DNA of 5,018 nt from Lachnospiraceae bacterium. Lineage in GTDB: Bacteria; Bacillota; Clostridia; Lachnospirales; Lachnospiraceae. The notes under the pieces are model-generated. The model searched no databases. It was given only the letters and a program-made list of their open reading frames with translations, and had not been told where the DNA came from. The DNA lies in NCBI GenBank assembly GCA_900755865.1, contig CAAEHZ010000411.1, positions 1 through 5,018 on the forward strand. The letters are read 5' to 3'. The translations under genes and the position numbers were made by a program. Shown here piece after piece: positions 1 through 5,018 of this stretch (its first letter is position 1; each line of letters starts with the position of its first letter).

Positions 1-594
1 CCTATTGTCAGCGCGGAAATTATGGTGACAAGTGAGTTTATCGGTTCTATTATGGAGCTTTGTCAGGAACGGAGAGGCCGTTATCTGGGAATGGAATATA
101 TTGAGGGAACCAGAGCACTTTTGAAGTATGAGCTGCCCTTAAATGAAATTATTTACGATTTCTTTGATGCGCTGAAGTCCCGTTCCAGAGGCTATGCTTC
201 CTTTGATTATGATATGAAGGGGTACGAGCCTTCCCGGCTGGTAAAGCTGGATATCCTGATTAACAGGGAAGAAGTGGATGCGCTGTCCTTTATTGTCCAT
301 GCAGATTCTGCCTATGAGAGAGGAAGAAAGATGTGTGAGAAATTAAAGGATGAAATCCCAAGACATTTGTTTGAGATTCCCATACAGGCGGCAGTGGGCG
401 GAAAAATCATTGCCAGAGAAACGGTAAAGGCAATGCGCAAGGATGTGCTGGCAAAGTGTTACGGTGGAGATATCAGCCGTAAGAAGAAGCTGCTGGAGAA
501 GCAGAAGGAGGGAAAGAAGCGTATGCGCCAGGTGGGCAATGTGGAAATCCCTCAGAAGGCATTTATGAGCGTGCTGAAGCTGGACGAAAAATAA
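1..594 (+). CDS. lepA: Elongation factor 4 (LepA), C-terminal 197 residues, 5' end outside the window
   Basis: This is the end of LepA/EF4, a translational GTPase that acts on the 70S ribosome and affects back-translocation and ribosome biogenesis. The reading frame is open from base 1 and ends at TAA 592-594. The GTPase domain lies upstream of the window; what remains is the EF-G-like domain and the LepA-specific C-terminal domain. Recognisable family blocks are [19 protein letters not shown] (about local residues 54-72), the [13 protein letters not shown] block (about 83-95), and the lysine-rich signature starting [15 protein letters not shown] (about 151-165), which continues to [17 protein letters not shown]. 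These match E. coli LepA closely from memory. The first internal ATG (22-24) is not the gene start, because family homology continues upstream of it to base 1. hemW follows after 19 bases, so the two are probably co-transcribed. Confidence 0.97.
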   Translation, partial: PIVSAEIMVTSEFIGSIMELCQERRGRYLGMEYIEGTRALLKYELPLNEIIYDFFDALKSRSRGYASFDYDMKGYEPSRLVKLDILINREEVDALSFIVHADSAYERGRKMCEKLKDEIPRHLFEIPIQAAVGGKIIARETVKAMRKDVLAKCYGGDISRKKKLLEKQKEGKKRMRQVGNVEIPQKAFMSVLKLDEK

Positions 595-613
595 AACGGG
601 GGAAGGGAGCAGT

Positions 614-1768
614 ATGCAGGCTTTGGAATTATATATTCATATTCCTTTCTGTGTCAGGAAGTGTTATTACTGCGACTTCCTTTCCGGGGTGTCCGATGAA
701 AACAGAAGAGAAGAGTATGTGAAGGCGTTGCTTACGGAAATAAGAATGTGTGCCGGGGAATGTGAAAAATACACGGTAACAAGCATTTTTATCGGCGGGG
801 GAACGCCTTCCCTCATGCAGGGAGCCCGGATAGAAAGGATTTTGGAGGAAATACGAAGGGGATATGTGCTGGATAAAGGGGTCGAAATTACAATAGAAAT
901 GAATCCGGGAACGGTGGACGAGGAAAAGCTTGCCGCTTATAAAAGAGCGGGAATCAACAGGCTGAGTATCGGTTTACAGTCTGCGGAAAATGAGGAACTG
1001 AAAAAAATCGGCAGAATCCATACATGGGAGCAGTTTTTACATACCTGGCAGCTTGTGCGGAATATGGGCTTTCAGAATGTGAACGTGGACATTATGAGCG
1101 CCCTGCCGGGACAGAGCGTTGCTGGATATGAGCGGACGCTTCAAAGGGTGTTATCCCTGCCTGACCCGCCGGAGCATATTTCCGCGTACAGTCTGATAGT
1201 AGAGGAGGGGACGGACTTTTATCGCTGGCAGGAGGAGGGAAAGCTGGATTTGCCGGGGGAGGATGAGGACAGGCAGATGTACCATCTGACGAAAAAGCTT
1301 CTGGCGGAAAAAGGCTATGAGCGGTATGAAATTTCCAATTATGCAAAGCCGGGCTTTGCCTGCGCCCATAACTGCGGTTACTGGAAGCGGGCGGAATATC
1401 TGGGACTTGGACTGGGGGCGGCTTCCCTTTTGAAAAATGTCCGGTTCCATAATACGGAAAGTCTGGAAAAGTATCTGGTAAATCCCTGTGGATGCAGGGA
1501 GGATGTGCATGTGCTGACCGATGGAGAACAGATAGAGGAAACACTGTTTCTGGGGCTTCGGCTGACAATGGGAATTTCGGAAAAAGAGTTTGTCGGATGT
1601 TTTTCCCGGACACTGGATGAGATATATGGGGATGTCATTGAAAAAAACATCCAAAACGGGCTTTTGCGCTGGACAGAGCAGGGGGAGGACAGATGGCTTT
1701 CCCTGACGGAAAAGGGGCTGGATGTCAGCAATTATGTGATGGCACAGTTTTTGCTGGAGGAGGAATAA
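614..1768 (+). CDS. hemW: HemW, radical SAM family heme chaperone (HemN-like)
   Basis: HemW binds heme and a [4Fe-4S] cluster and is thought to deliver heme to respiratory enzymes; it was long misannotated as oxygen-independent coproporphyrinogen III oxidase. The 384-residue protein has the usual family length. The radical SAM motif CVRKCYYC places cysteines at 13, 17 and 20, followed by D-F. True HemN oxidases have a fourth cysteine where F22 stands, so HemW is favoured. GGGTP at 61-65 is the SAM-binding glycine motif. HNCGYW at 252-257 matches the HNxxY motif linked to heme binding in HemW. The tail carries the winged HemN C-terminal region (RLTMGIS at about 316-322, LTEKGLDVSNYV at about 364-375). 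The ATG at 614 begins the family's usual N-terminus (LYIHIPFC) and is preceded by GGAAGGGAG at 601-609. The enzyme is probably cytoplasmic and co-transcribed with lepA. No clear intrinsic terminator follows. Confidence 0.95.
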   Translation: MQALELYIHIPFCVRKCYYCDFLSGVSDENRREEYVKALLTEIRMCAGECEKYTVTSIFIGGGTPSLMQGARIERILEEIRRGYVLDKGVEITIEMNPGTVDEEKLAAYKRAGINRLSIGLQSAENEELKKIGRIHTWEQFLHTWQLVRNMGFQNVNVDIMSALPGQSVAGYERTLQRVLSLPDPPEHISAYSLIVEEGTDFYRWQEEGKLDLPGEDEDRQMYHLTKKLLAEKGYERYEISNYAKPGFACAHNCGYWKRAEYLGLGLGAASLLKNVRFHNTESLEKYLVNPCGCREDVHVLTDGEQIEETLFLGLRLTMGISEKEFVGCFSRTLDEIYGDVIEKNIQNGLLRWTEQGEDRWLSLTEKGLDVSNYVMAQFLLEEE

Positions 1769-1789
1769 AAACTTTTTGCATTGACAGGC

Positions 1790-1817
1790 ACCGGAGAAAG
1801 CCGTTTCACATAGACTA
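1790..1817 (+). promoter_or_regulatory. Candidate sporulation-type (SigK/SigE class) promoter for sigK
   Basis: AC at 1790-1791 is followed, 17 bases later, by CATAGACTA at 1809-1817. This fits the B. subtilis SigK consensus AC-N17-CATANNNTA at every defined position. The same -10 block agrees with the SigE -10 consensus CATACANT at all defined positions but one, although no SigE-like -35 (ATA) is seen at the right distance. The expected start of transcription is near 1823-1825, which would give a leader of about 22 bases before the TTG start of sigK. The call is inference from consensus matching; the -35 element is only two bases, so it carries little weight alone. Confidence 0.45.
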
Positions 1818-1834
1818 TTGTTAAGAGTCATCCA

Positions 1835-1849
1835 CGGAGGAACGATTTG
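1835..1849 (+). promoter_or_regulatory. Ribosome binding site that fixes a TTG start for sigK
   Basis: CGGAGGAA at 1835-1842 contains a strong GGAGG core (1836-1840), six bases before TTG at 1847-1849. Going upstream in the same frame, TAG at 1811-1813 closes the frame with no ATG, GTG or TTG in between, so TTG is the only plausible start near the conserved N-terminus. Confidence 0.8.
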
Positions 1850-2521
1850 AGAACCTTTCAAAAACCGTTGACCCCGGGAGAAGAAGCGGAATGCATCCGT
1901 CTGCTCAGGAAAGGAACACCGGAGGAGGCAGCCAGGGCAAAGGAGATGCTGATTATTCGGAATCTGAGACTGGTGGCGCATATTGCGAAAAAGTACCAGA
2001 ATACGGATGAAGATATGGAGGAGCTGATTTCAATTGGCTGTATCGGGCTGATTAAGGCAATCGATACCTTTGATGATAAAAAGGGAAGGCTGGCAACCTA
2101 TGCCTGCCGCTGCATTGACAATGAACTTCTGATGCTTCTGAGGGGGAAAAAGAAAACTTCCAGAGAAGTGTCTTTATTTGAATCCATCGGGCAGGATAAG
2201 GAAGGCAATGAAATCTGTCTTGTGGATGTGATTGAGCAGCAACAGCCGGATATTCTGGAAAGCATGGAGCTTGCCGGAGAAATTAAAAAGCTTTTCCGGC
2301 TGATGCGGGAGAAACTGACGGACAGAGAGCAGGAGATTCTTGTGATGCGGTATGGACTGTTGGGGAAGCGGGAACAGACCCAGAATGAAATCGGCGACAG
2401 ACTGGGAATTTCCAGAAGTTATGTGTCCCGGATAGAGAAAAAAGCCATCGGAAAACTCAGGGAAGCCTTTGAACTGGCGGAGGAAACTGACAGTTGTTTT
2501 TTACCGAAAAATTCATTATAA
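1847..2521 (+). CDS. sigK: Sporulation sigma factor SigK, without pro-sequence
   Basis: This is a group 3 sigma-70 factor that, in the family, directs late gene expression in the mother cell during spore formation (coat, cortex, spore release). Of its 224 residues, region 2 spans about 34-104 ([45 protein letters not shown]) and region 4 about 145-206, with the helix-turn-helix [20 protein letters not shown] at 178-197. SigK rather than SigE is indicated by [21 protein letters not shown] (about 108-128), close to the B. subtilis SigK block [21 protein letters not shown], and by [12 protein letters not shown]. The TTG start places residue 4 (FQKPLT) against the first part of mature Bacillus SigK (AFPQPLS), so the roughly 20-residue hydrophobic pro-sequence is absent, as reported for Clostridioides difficile. 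The gene is intact, with no skin-like insertion. The last dozen residues (from about 212) are unlike the Bacillus tail. Confidence 0.93.
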   Translation: [224 protein letters not shown]

Positions 2522-2522
2522 T
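2494..2522 (+). promoter_or_regulatory. Candidate SigA-type promoter for pilT
   Basis: A perfect -10 hexamer TATAAT (2517-2522) lies exactly 17 bases after TTGTTT (2494-2499), which keeps the TTG of the -35 consensus. The -10 overlaps the sigK stop codon, so the promoter sits in the 3' end of sigK. Transcription would start near 2529, giving a leader of about 90 bases before the pilT ATG. This suggests pilT is expressed in vegetative cells independently of the sporulation gene upstream. Confidence 0.6.
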
Positions 2523-2544
2523 AATGCCATGGGTCTACTGTAAA

Positions 2545-2577
2545 ACCATTTGTGCCCGCGCTGTTATCACAAATGGT
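2545..2577 (+). other. Perfect 10-bp inverted repeat (hairpin) in the pilT leader
   Basis: ACCATTTGTG (2545-2554) and CACAAATGGT (2568-2577) are exact reverse complements separated by 13 bases. No T-run follows, so it does not look like an intrinsic terminator for sigK. It lies between the predicted promoter and the ribosome binding site of pilT, and could be an RNA stem in the leader or a DNA operator. The function is not known. Confidence 0.6.
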
Positions 2578-2620
2578 GCAGGGGAAAAGCAGCGCAGAAC
2601 AAGGGAGAAGGAAGTCGGAA

Positions 2621-3673
2621 ATGCCAACCATAGAAGATATTTTGCGAGAAGCAAAGGAAGCGGGTGCCAGCGATGTGCATCTGACAGTGGGAATACCGCC
2701 GAAAATGCGGGTGAATGGTGATTTATTAACCATGAATTATTCTAAAATGCTGCCTGCGGACACACTGGATATTCTGCTGGAAATTATGACGGCAGCCCAG
2801 AGGGAAACTTTTGAAGAACGGGGAGAGTACGATTTCTCTTTTTCCATTCCAAATTGCGGCAGATATCGTGTCAATGCCTATAAACAGAGGGGCAGCGTGG
2901 CGCTTGCGTTCAGACTTGTGGGAACAAGGATTCCTTCACCGGAGGAACTGGGAGTACCGGAATCCGTAGTGGAATTATATCAGAAAAAAAGAGGACTGGT
3001 GCTGGTTACAGGACCGACTGGAAGCGGAAAGTCTACTACTCTTGCTGCAATTGTAGATAAAATCAACAATAACCGGGATGCCCATGTGATTACCCTGGAG
3101 GACCCCATTGAATTTCTGCATCAGCACCGTATGTCCATGGTAAATCAGCGGGAGATTGGTCTGGATACAGATAATTATGCAAATGCCCTCCGGGCAGCCC
3201 TCAGAGAGGATCCGGATGTTATTATGGTGGGAGAAATGCGGGATTTTGAAACCATCAGCGTTGCCATAACGGCGGCGGAAACCGGACATCTGGTATTATC
3301 CAGTCTGCATACCATCGGCGCAGCAAGTACGGTGGATCGTATTATTGATGTCTTTCCGCCCCATCAGCAACAGCAAATCCGGGTACAGCTTGCCAATGTT
3401 TTAGAGGCTGTGGTTTCCCAGCAGCTGATTCCCACTGCGGATGGCAGAGGGCGTGTGGCGGCCTTTGAGGTACTGCATGCCAACCATGCAGTCAGAAACC
3501 TGATTCGGGAGGGCAAGGCCCATCAGCTTGCCAGCGTGATGCAGACCAACCGCAAGAGCGGCATGATAACCATGGATGAGGCTATTCTGCGGCTGTATCA
3601 GGAGGGCAGAATTGACCGGGAAATGGCAATCCAGTTTGCACAGGATTCTGATAATATGAGTTTGAAGGTATAG
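2621..3673 (+). CDS. pilT: PilT, type IV pilus retraction ATPase (twitching motility)
   Basis: PilT is a hexameric cytoplasmic ATPase at the base of the type IV pilus machine; it drives pilus disassembly, giving retraction, twitching or DNA uptake. The 350-residue length is normal. The N-terminal PAS-like domain begins MPTIEDILREAKEAGASDVHL, the typical PilT start. Motifs in order are Walker A GPTGSGKS (131-138), Asp box TLEDPIEF (158-165), Walker B DVIMVGEMRD (199-208), His box AETGHLVLSSLHT (219-231) and AVRNLIREGK (290-299). The last is the PilT-specific AIRNLIRE motif needed for retraction, which separates it from PilB/GspE assembly ATPases. ATG 2621 is chosen over an in-frame GTG at 2552 because family homology begins there and a purine-rich GGGAGAAGGA (2603-2612) precedes it; the GTG lies inside the leader hairpin with no ribosome binding site. 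No pilus assembly gene is visible nearby. Confidence 0.94.
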   Translation: MPTIEDILREAKEAGASDVHLTVGIPPKMRVNGDLLTMNYSKMLPADTLDILLEIMTAAQRETFEERGEYDFSFSIPNCGRYRVNAYKQRGSVALAFRLVGTRIPSPEELGVPESVVELYQKKRGLVLVTGPTGSGKSTTLAAIVDKINNNRDAHVITLEDPIEFLHQHRMSMVNQREIGLDTDNYANALRAALREDPDVIMVGEMRDFETISVAITAAETGHLVLSSLHTIGAASTVDRIIDVFPPHQQQQIRVQLANVLEAVVSQQLIPTADGRGRVAAFEVLHANHAVRNLIREGKAHQLASVMQTNRKSGMITMDEAILRLYQEGRIDREMAIQFAQDSDNMSLKV

Positions 3674-3690
3674 ATTGTAATAAAATCTTG

Positions 3691-3719
3691 TTGCAAAAAG
3701 AAAATATTTGTGATAGTAT
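3691..3719 (+). promoter_or_regulatory. Candidate SigA-type promoter, extended -10
   Basis: TTGCAA (3691-3696) and TAGTAT (3714-3719) are 17 bases apart, and TGA (3711-3713) directly before the -10 forms an extended -10 TGn element. An overlapping TATACT at 3717-3722 is closer to the -10 consensus but sits 20 bases from TTGCAA. Either would start transcription in about 3725-3730 and make a leader of about 160 bases for the gene at 3887. No terminator hairpin separates pilT from this point, so readthrough from pilT is also possible. Confidence 0.5.
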
Positions 3720-3777
3720 ACTTATTGTAAAGCATATTTCGTCTGAGAAAATTCAAAATATTCTTTTTACATTCTTA

Positions 3778-3886
3778 TGCCGGAAGAGGTTTCGGCAATT
3801 TCAGAAATTCGTGCTTTCAATCCAAAATAACAAAAAGGCAGGAATTTCTGAAAGGAAATCTCCTGCAAAAAAGAACAGGAGGTTTT
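3778..3886 (+). promoter_or_regulatory. Structured 5' leader with mutually exclusive stems that can hide the ribosome binding site
   Basis: Four stems can be drawn by eye. P0: 3778-3785 with 3790-3797, 8 pairs including one G-U, GAGG loop. P1: TTTCAGAAATTC (3799-3810) with GAATTTCTGAAA (3842-3853), 12 perfect pairs, 31-base loop. P2: 3838-3848 with 3855-3866, 11 pairs, one bulged C at 3860, 6-base loop. P3: GAAATCTCCTG (3855-3865) with CAGGAGGTTTT (3876-3886), 11 pairs including two G-U, 10-base loop. P3 covers the whole AGGAGG ribosome binding site (3877-3882) and reaches the base before the ATG. P2 shares bases with both P1 and P3, while P1 and P3 can coexist. This is the layout of a translational switch: P1 plus P3 off, P2 on. 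It matches no riboswitch class I recognise. The reverse strand of the P2 region would also read as a terminator (stem then CTTTTTGTT), which is an alternative explanation. Confidence 0.5.
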
Positions 3887-4189
3887 ATGGAAGATGGAAA
3901 GGAAATGCTCCAGTGGCACCCTGCGTTTTATGCGGCACTGCAGGTGGAACTGGAGGAAGAGAAGGGCATTTATTATGTGAAAGGCAGTCTTGTACCAATT
4001 CAGATTATTGTGCTGAGTCAGTTATCGGCGGAGAAGAATTTGTGGTTCCGGGTATTGACGGATAAGCTGCGGGACAGAAAAATTGCATCAAGGATGCTGG
4101 CAGAAGCCTGGGTTTTAAAGGGGGTCTGCCATGCCCTGTCATGGTTTGATGTAAAAAATGAAGAAGTAAAAGTAAATTCAAATTTCTGA
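3887..4189 (+). CDS. Hypothetical protein, probable internally deleted member of a Lachnospiraceae family
   Basis: This is a 100-residue protein with an excellent ribosome binding site (AGGAGG at 3877-3882, four bases before ATG). No signal peptide or clear membrane segment is seen. The beginning, LQWHPAFYAALQVELEEE (residues 8-25), and the part from GIYYVKGSLVPIQIIV (27-42) through SAEKNLWFRVLTDKLRD (about 47-63) both resemble parts of a roughly 300-residue family that I recall as multi-copy in Lachnospiraceae genomes and possibly related to PD-(D/E)XK nucleases. In that family the two blocks are separated by about 100 residues or more, including the LGTKPK..DVL and EYKSPDDYLS blocks, which are absent here. 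The join falls in a repetitive GAGGAAGAGAAG stretch (about 3953-3964). Residues after about 64 match nothing I recognise and may be out of the ancestral frame. It may be a decayed remnant rather than a working protein. The family assignment is from memory and unverified. Confidence 0.6.
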   Translation: MEDGKEMLQWHPAFYAALQVELEEEKGIYYVKGSLVPIQIIVLSQLSAEKNLWFRVLTDKLRDRKIASRMLAEAWVLKGVCHALSWFDVKNEEVKVNSNF

Positions 4190-4196
4190 AATCTAT

Positions 4197-4215
4197 AACC
4201 GGGAGTTTTCCGGTT
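4197..4215 (+). other. Short GC-rich hairpin after the hypothetical gene
   Basis: AACCGG (4197-4202) and CCGGTT (4210-4215) are perfect reverse complements around a 7-base loop; a G-U pair can add a seventh step. It begins just past the stop codon of the 100-residue gene, where a terminator would be expected. No T-run follows, and the T-rich part is in the loop, so at best it is a weak terminator or a 3' end stabiliser. The remaining bases to 4296 are AT-rich, and I see no convincing promoter there. Confidence 0.35.
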
Positions 4216-4296
4216 CTGAGTAAGTCCAAACTAAATCCATATAAAAACAATTAAAAACGGCATAGTACTTTAACGGGTACAAAAGGAGCGTGAATT

Positions 4297-5018
4297 ATGT
4301 ACAGTACAATTCATTCAGGTGCTCTTCTGGGCATGAGCGCCTATCTTGTTATGGTGGAGGTAGATATAGACAGGGGATTGCCTGCATTTTGCATGGTAGG
4401 TTCCCTGAGCGGAGAGGTCAGGGAATCCAGGGACAGGGTGATGGTGGCTTTGAAAAATGCAGGTCTGGAACTGCCGCCAAATCATGTCACGGTAAATCTT
4501 TCCCCGGGAGATACCAGAAAAGAGGGAACAGCCTTTGATTTGCCGATTGCGGTAGGGCTACTGGCGGCGATGGAAAAAATTGAAAAAGCGAGGTGTGAAA
4601 GGATACTCTTTTTGGGAGAACTTGGATTAGACGGTGAAGTAAAACGGGTAAACGGAGTACTGCCGATTGTACAGGAGGCGGTAAAGCATGGAATCAGAGA
4701 GTGTATTGTACCGGCAGTAAATGCCAGAGAAGGGGCAGTAGTAGAGGAAGCGTGCGTCAGGGGAGTCGGGCATATCAGGGAGGTACTGGAATTTATAGAG
4801 GCGGAAACGGAGGAAAGAGAGAAAATTTTACCCCGGGAAAGGTTTTTGCAGGAGGAGATGTCTGAATTTTGCGGAGCAGACTTTGCGGAGGTAAACGGAC
4901 AGGAAAATGCCAAAAGAGCGGCTGAAATCGCGGCAGCGGGGTTTCATAATATGCTGCTGATAGGACCGCCCGGAGCGGGAAAATCCATGATAGCCAAAAG
5001 GATTCCGGGAATCCTGCC
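4297..5018 (+). CDS. comM: ComM/YifB family Mg chelatase-like AAA+ ATPase, N-terminal 240 residues, 3' end outside the window
   Basis: ComM is a hexameric AAA+ helicase which in naturally transformable bacteria promotes branch migration during integration of incoming DNA; its role in Clostridia is not established. The frame is open from ATG 4297 to the window edge, so about half of the usual 500-odd residues are present. The N-terminal Lon-protease-like (ChlI) domain covers about 18-140: VEVDIDRGLPAFCMVG (20-35), VRESRDRVMVALKNAG (41-56), VTVNLSPGDTRKEGTAFDLP (64-83) and FLGELGLDGEVKRVNGVLP (105-123). A linker leads to the Mg-chelatase AAA+ domain, starting near DFAEVNGQENAKRA (195-208), with Walker A GPPGAGKS at 223-230. 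The ribosome binding site AAGGAG (4283-4288) sits eight bases before the ATG. Walker B, sensor and C-terminal parts lie beyond the window. In Firmicutes the gene often neighbours dprA, which could be next. Confidence 0.93.
   Translation, partial: MYSTIHSGALLGMSAYLVMVEVDIDRGLPAFCMVGSLSGEVRESRDRVMVALKNAGLELPPNHVTVNLSPGDTRKEGTAFDLPIAVGLLAAMEKIEKARCERILFLGELGLDGEVKRVNGVLPIVQEAVKHGIRECIVPAVNAREGAVVEEACVRGVGHIREVLEFIEAETEEREKILPRERFLQEEMSEFCGADFAEVNGQENAKRAAEIAAAGFHNMLLIGPPGAGKSMIAKRIPGIL

Noticed and set aside
1781..1816. TTGACA at 1781-1786 as a SigA -35 for sigK
   Set aside because: At a 17-base spacing the -10 would be TTTCAC, a poor match; the better TAGACT is 24 bases away, too far for SigA.
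1092..1981. Long minus-strand open frames opposite hemW and the start of sigK (173, 276 and 117 residues)
   Set aside because: They lie wholly or mostly antisense to clearly identified genes, have proline/serine-rich low-complexity translations, and match no family I recognise. They are shadows of the coding strand.
2552..2620. GTG at 2552 as the start of pilT, adding 23 residues
   Set aside because: The added residues resemble no PilT N-terminus, no ribosome binding site precedes the GTG, and it falls inside the leader hairpin. ATG 2621 fits the family.
3743..3748. CTGAGA as a hint of a TPP riboswitch
   Set aside because: The other conserved TPP segments (GGGG upstream, the CTGATCTGG..AATGCCAGCG block downstream) are absent.
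3829..3866. Intrinsic terminator on the minus strand (stem of 3838-3866 followed by CTTTTTGTT)
   Set aside because: The shape is right, but no minus-strand gene is seen upstream of it on either side, so there is no transcript to end. It is kept only as an alternative reading of the leader.
3688..4065. Open frame of 125 residues crossing the gap after pilT
   Set aside because: It runs through the promoter and leader region and overlaps the 3887-4189 gene in another frame, and its cysteine/arginine-rich translation matches nothing. The frame at 3887 has the strong ribosome binding site.
4482..4913. Minus-strand open frame of 143 residues opposite comM
   Set aside because: Its Ser/Thr/Pro-rich translation is the complement of a well-matched comM frame, and it has no recognisable motif.
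1..5018. CRISPR arrays, tRNA or rRNA genes, insertion sequences
   Set aside because: No regularly spaced repeats, tRNA-like cloverleaf, rRNA segment, transposase or flanking terminal repeats were seen on reading through the window.

Overview
The window reads as a chromosomal stretch from a spore-forming Firmicute of class Clostridia, most likely Lachnospiraceae. This is inferred from strong GGAGG-type ribosome binding sites, one TTG start, a sporulation sigma factor of the SigK type, and a small protein whose two halves resemble a family I recall mainly from Lachnospiraceae. Every supported gene is on the + strand.

Layout. Positions 1-594 hold the C-terminal third of LepA (elongation factor 4), cut by the window edge. 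HemW (614-1768), a radical SAM heme chaperone, follows after 19 bases. A 78-base gap contains a sporulation-type promoter candidate (AC-N17-CATAGACTA). It is followed by sigK (1847-2521), which starts at TTG and lacks the N-terminal pro-sequence of the Bacillus protein. A SigA-type promoter (TTGTTT-N17-TATAAT) overlaps the end of sigK and would give a leader of about 90 bases with a perfect 10-bp hairpin ahead of pilT (2621-3673), a type IV pilus retraction ATPase. The AT-rich gap 3674-3886 holds another promoter candidate and a leader with mutually exclusive stems, one of which buries the ribosome binding site of the next gene. That gene (3887-4189) is a 100-residue protein that looks like the two ends of a longer family joined in frame. 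Finally comM/yifB (4297-5018) begins and runs off the right edge just after its Walker A motif.

How the genes fit together. lepA-hemW is a housekeeping pair often followed in Firmicutes by the hrcA heat-shock operon; here sigK takes that place. PilT (pilus retraction) and ComM (branch-migration helicase in natural transformation) are linked to DNA uptake elsewhere, so their proximity is suggestive, but no other competence gene is visible. The least explained part is the structured leader at 3778-3886 together with the shortened gene it precedes. Nothing on the minus strand is supported as a gene.
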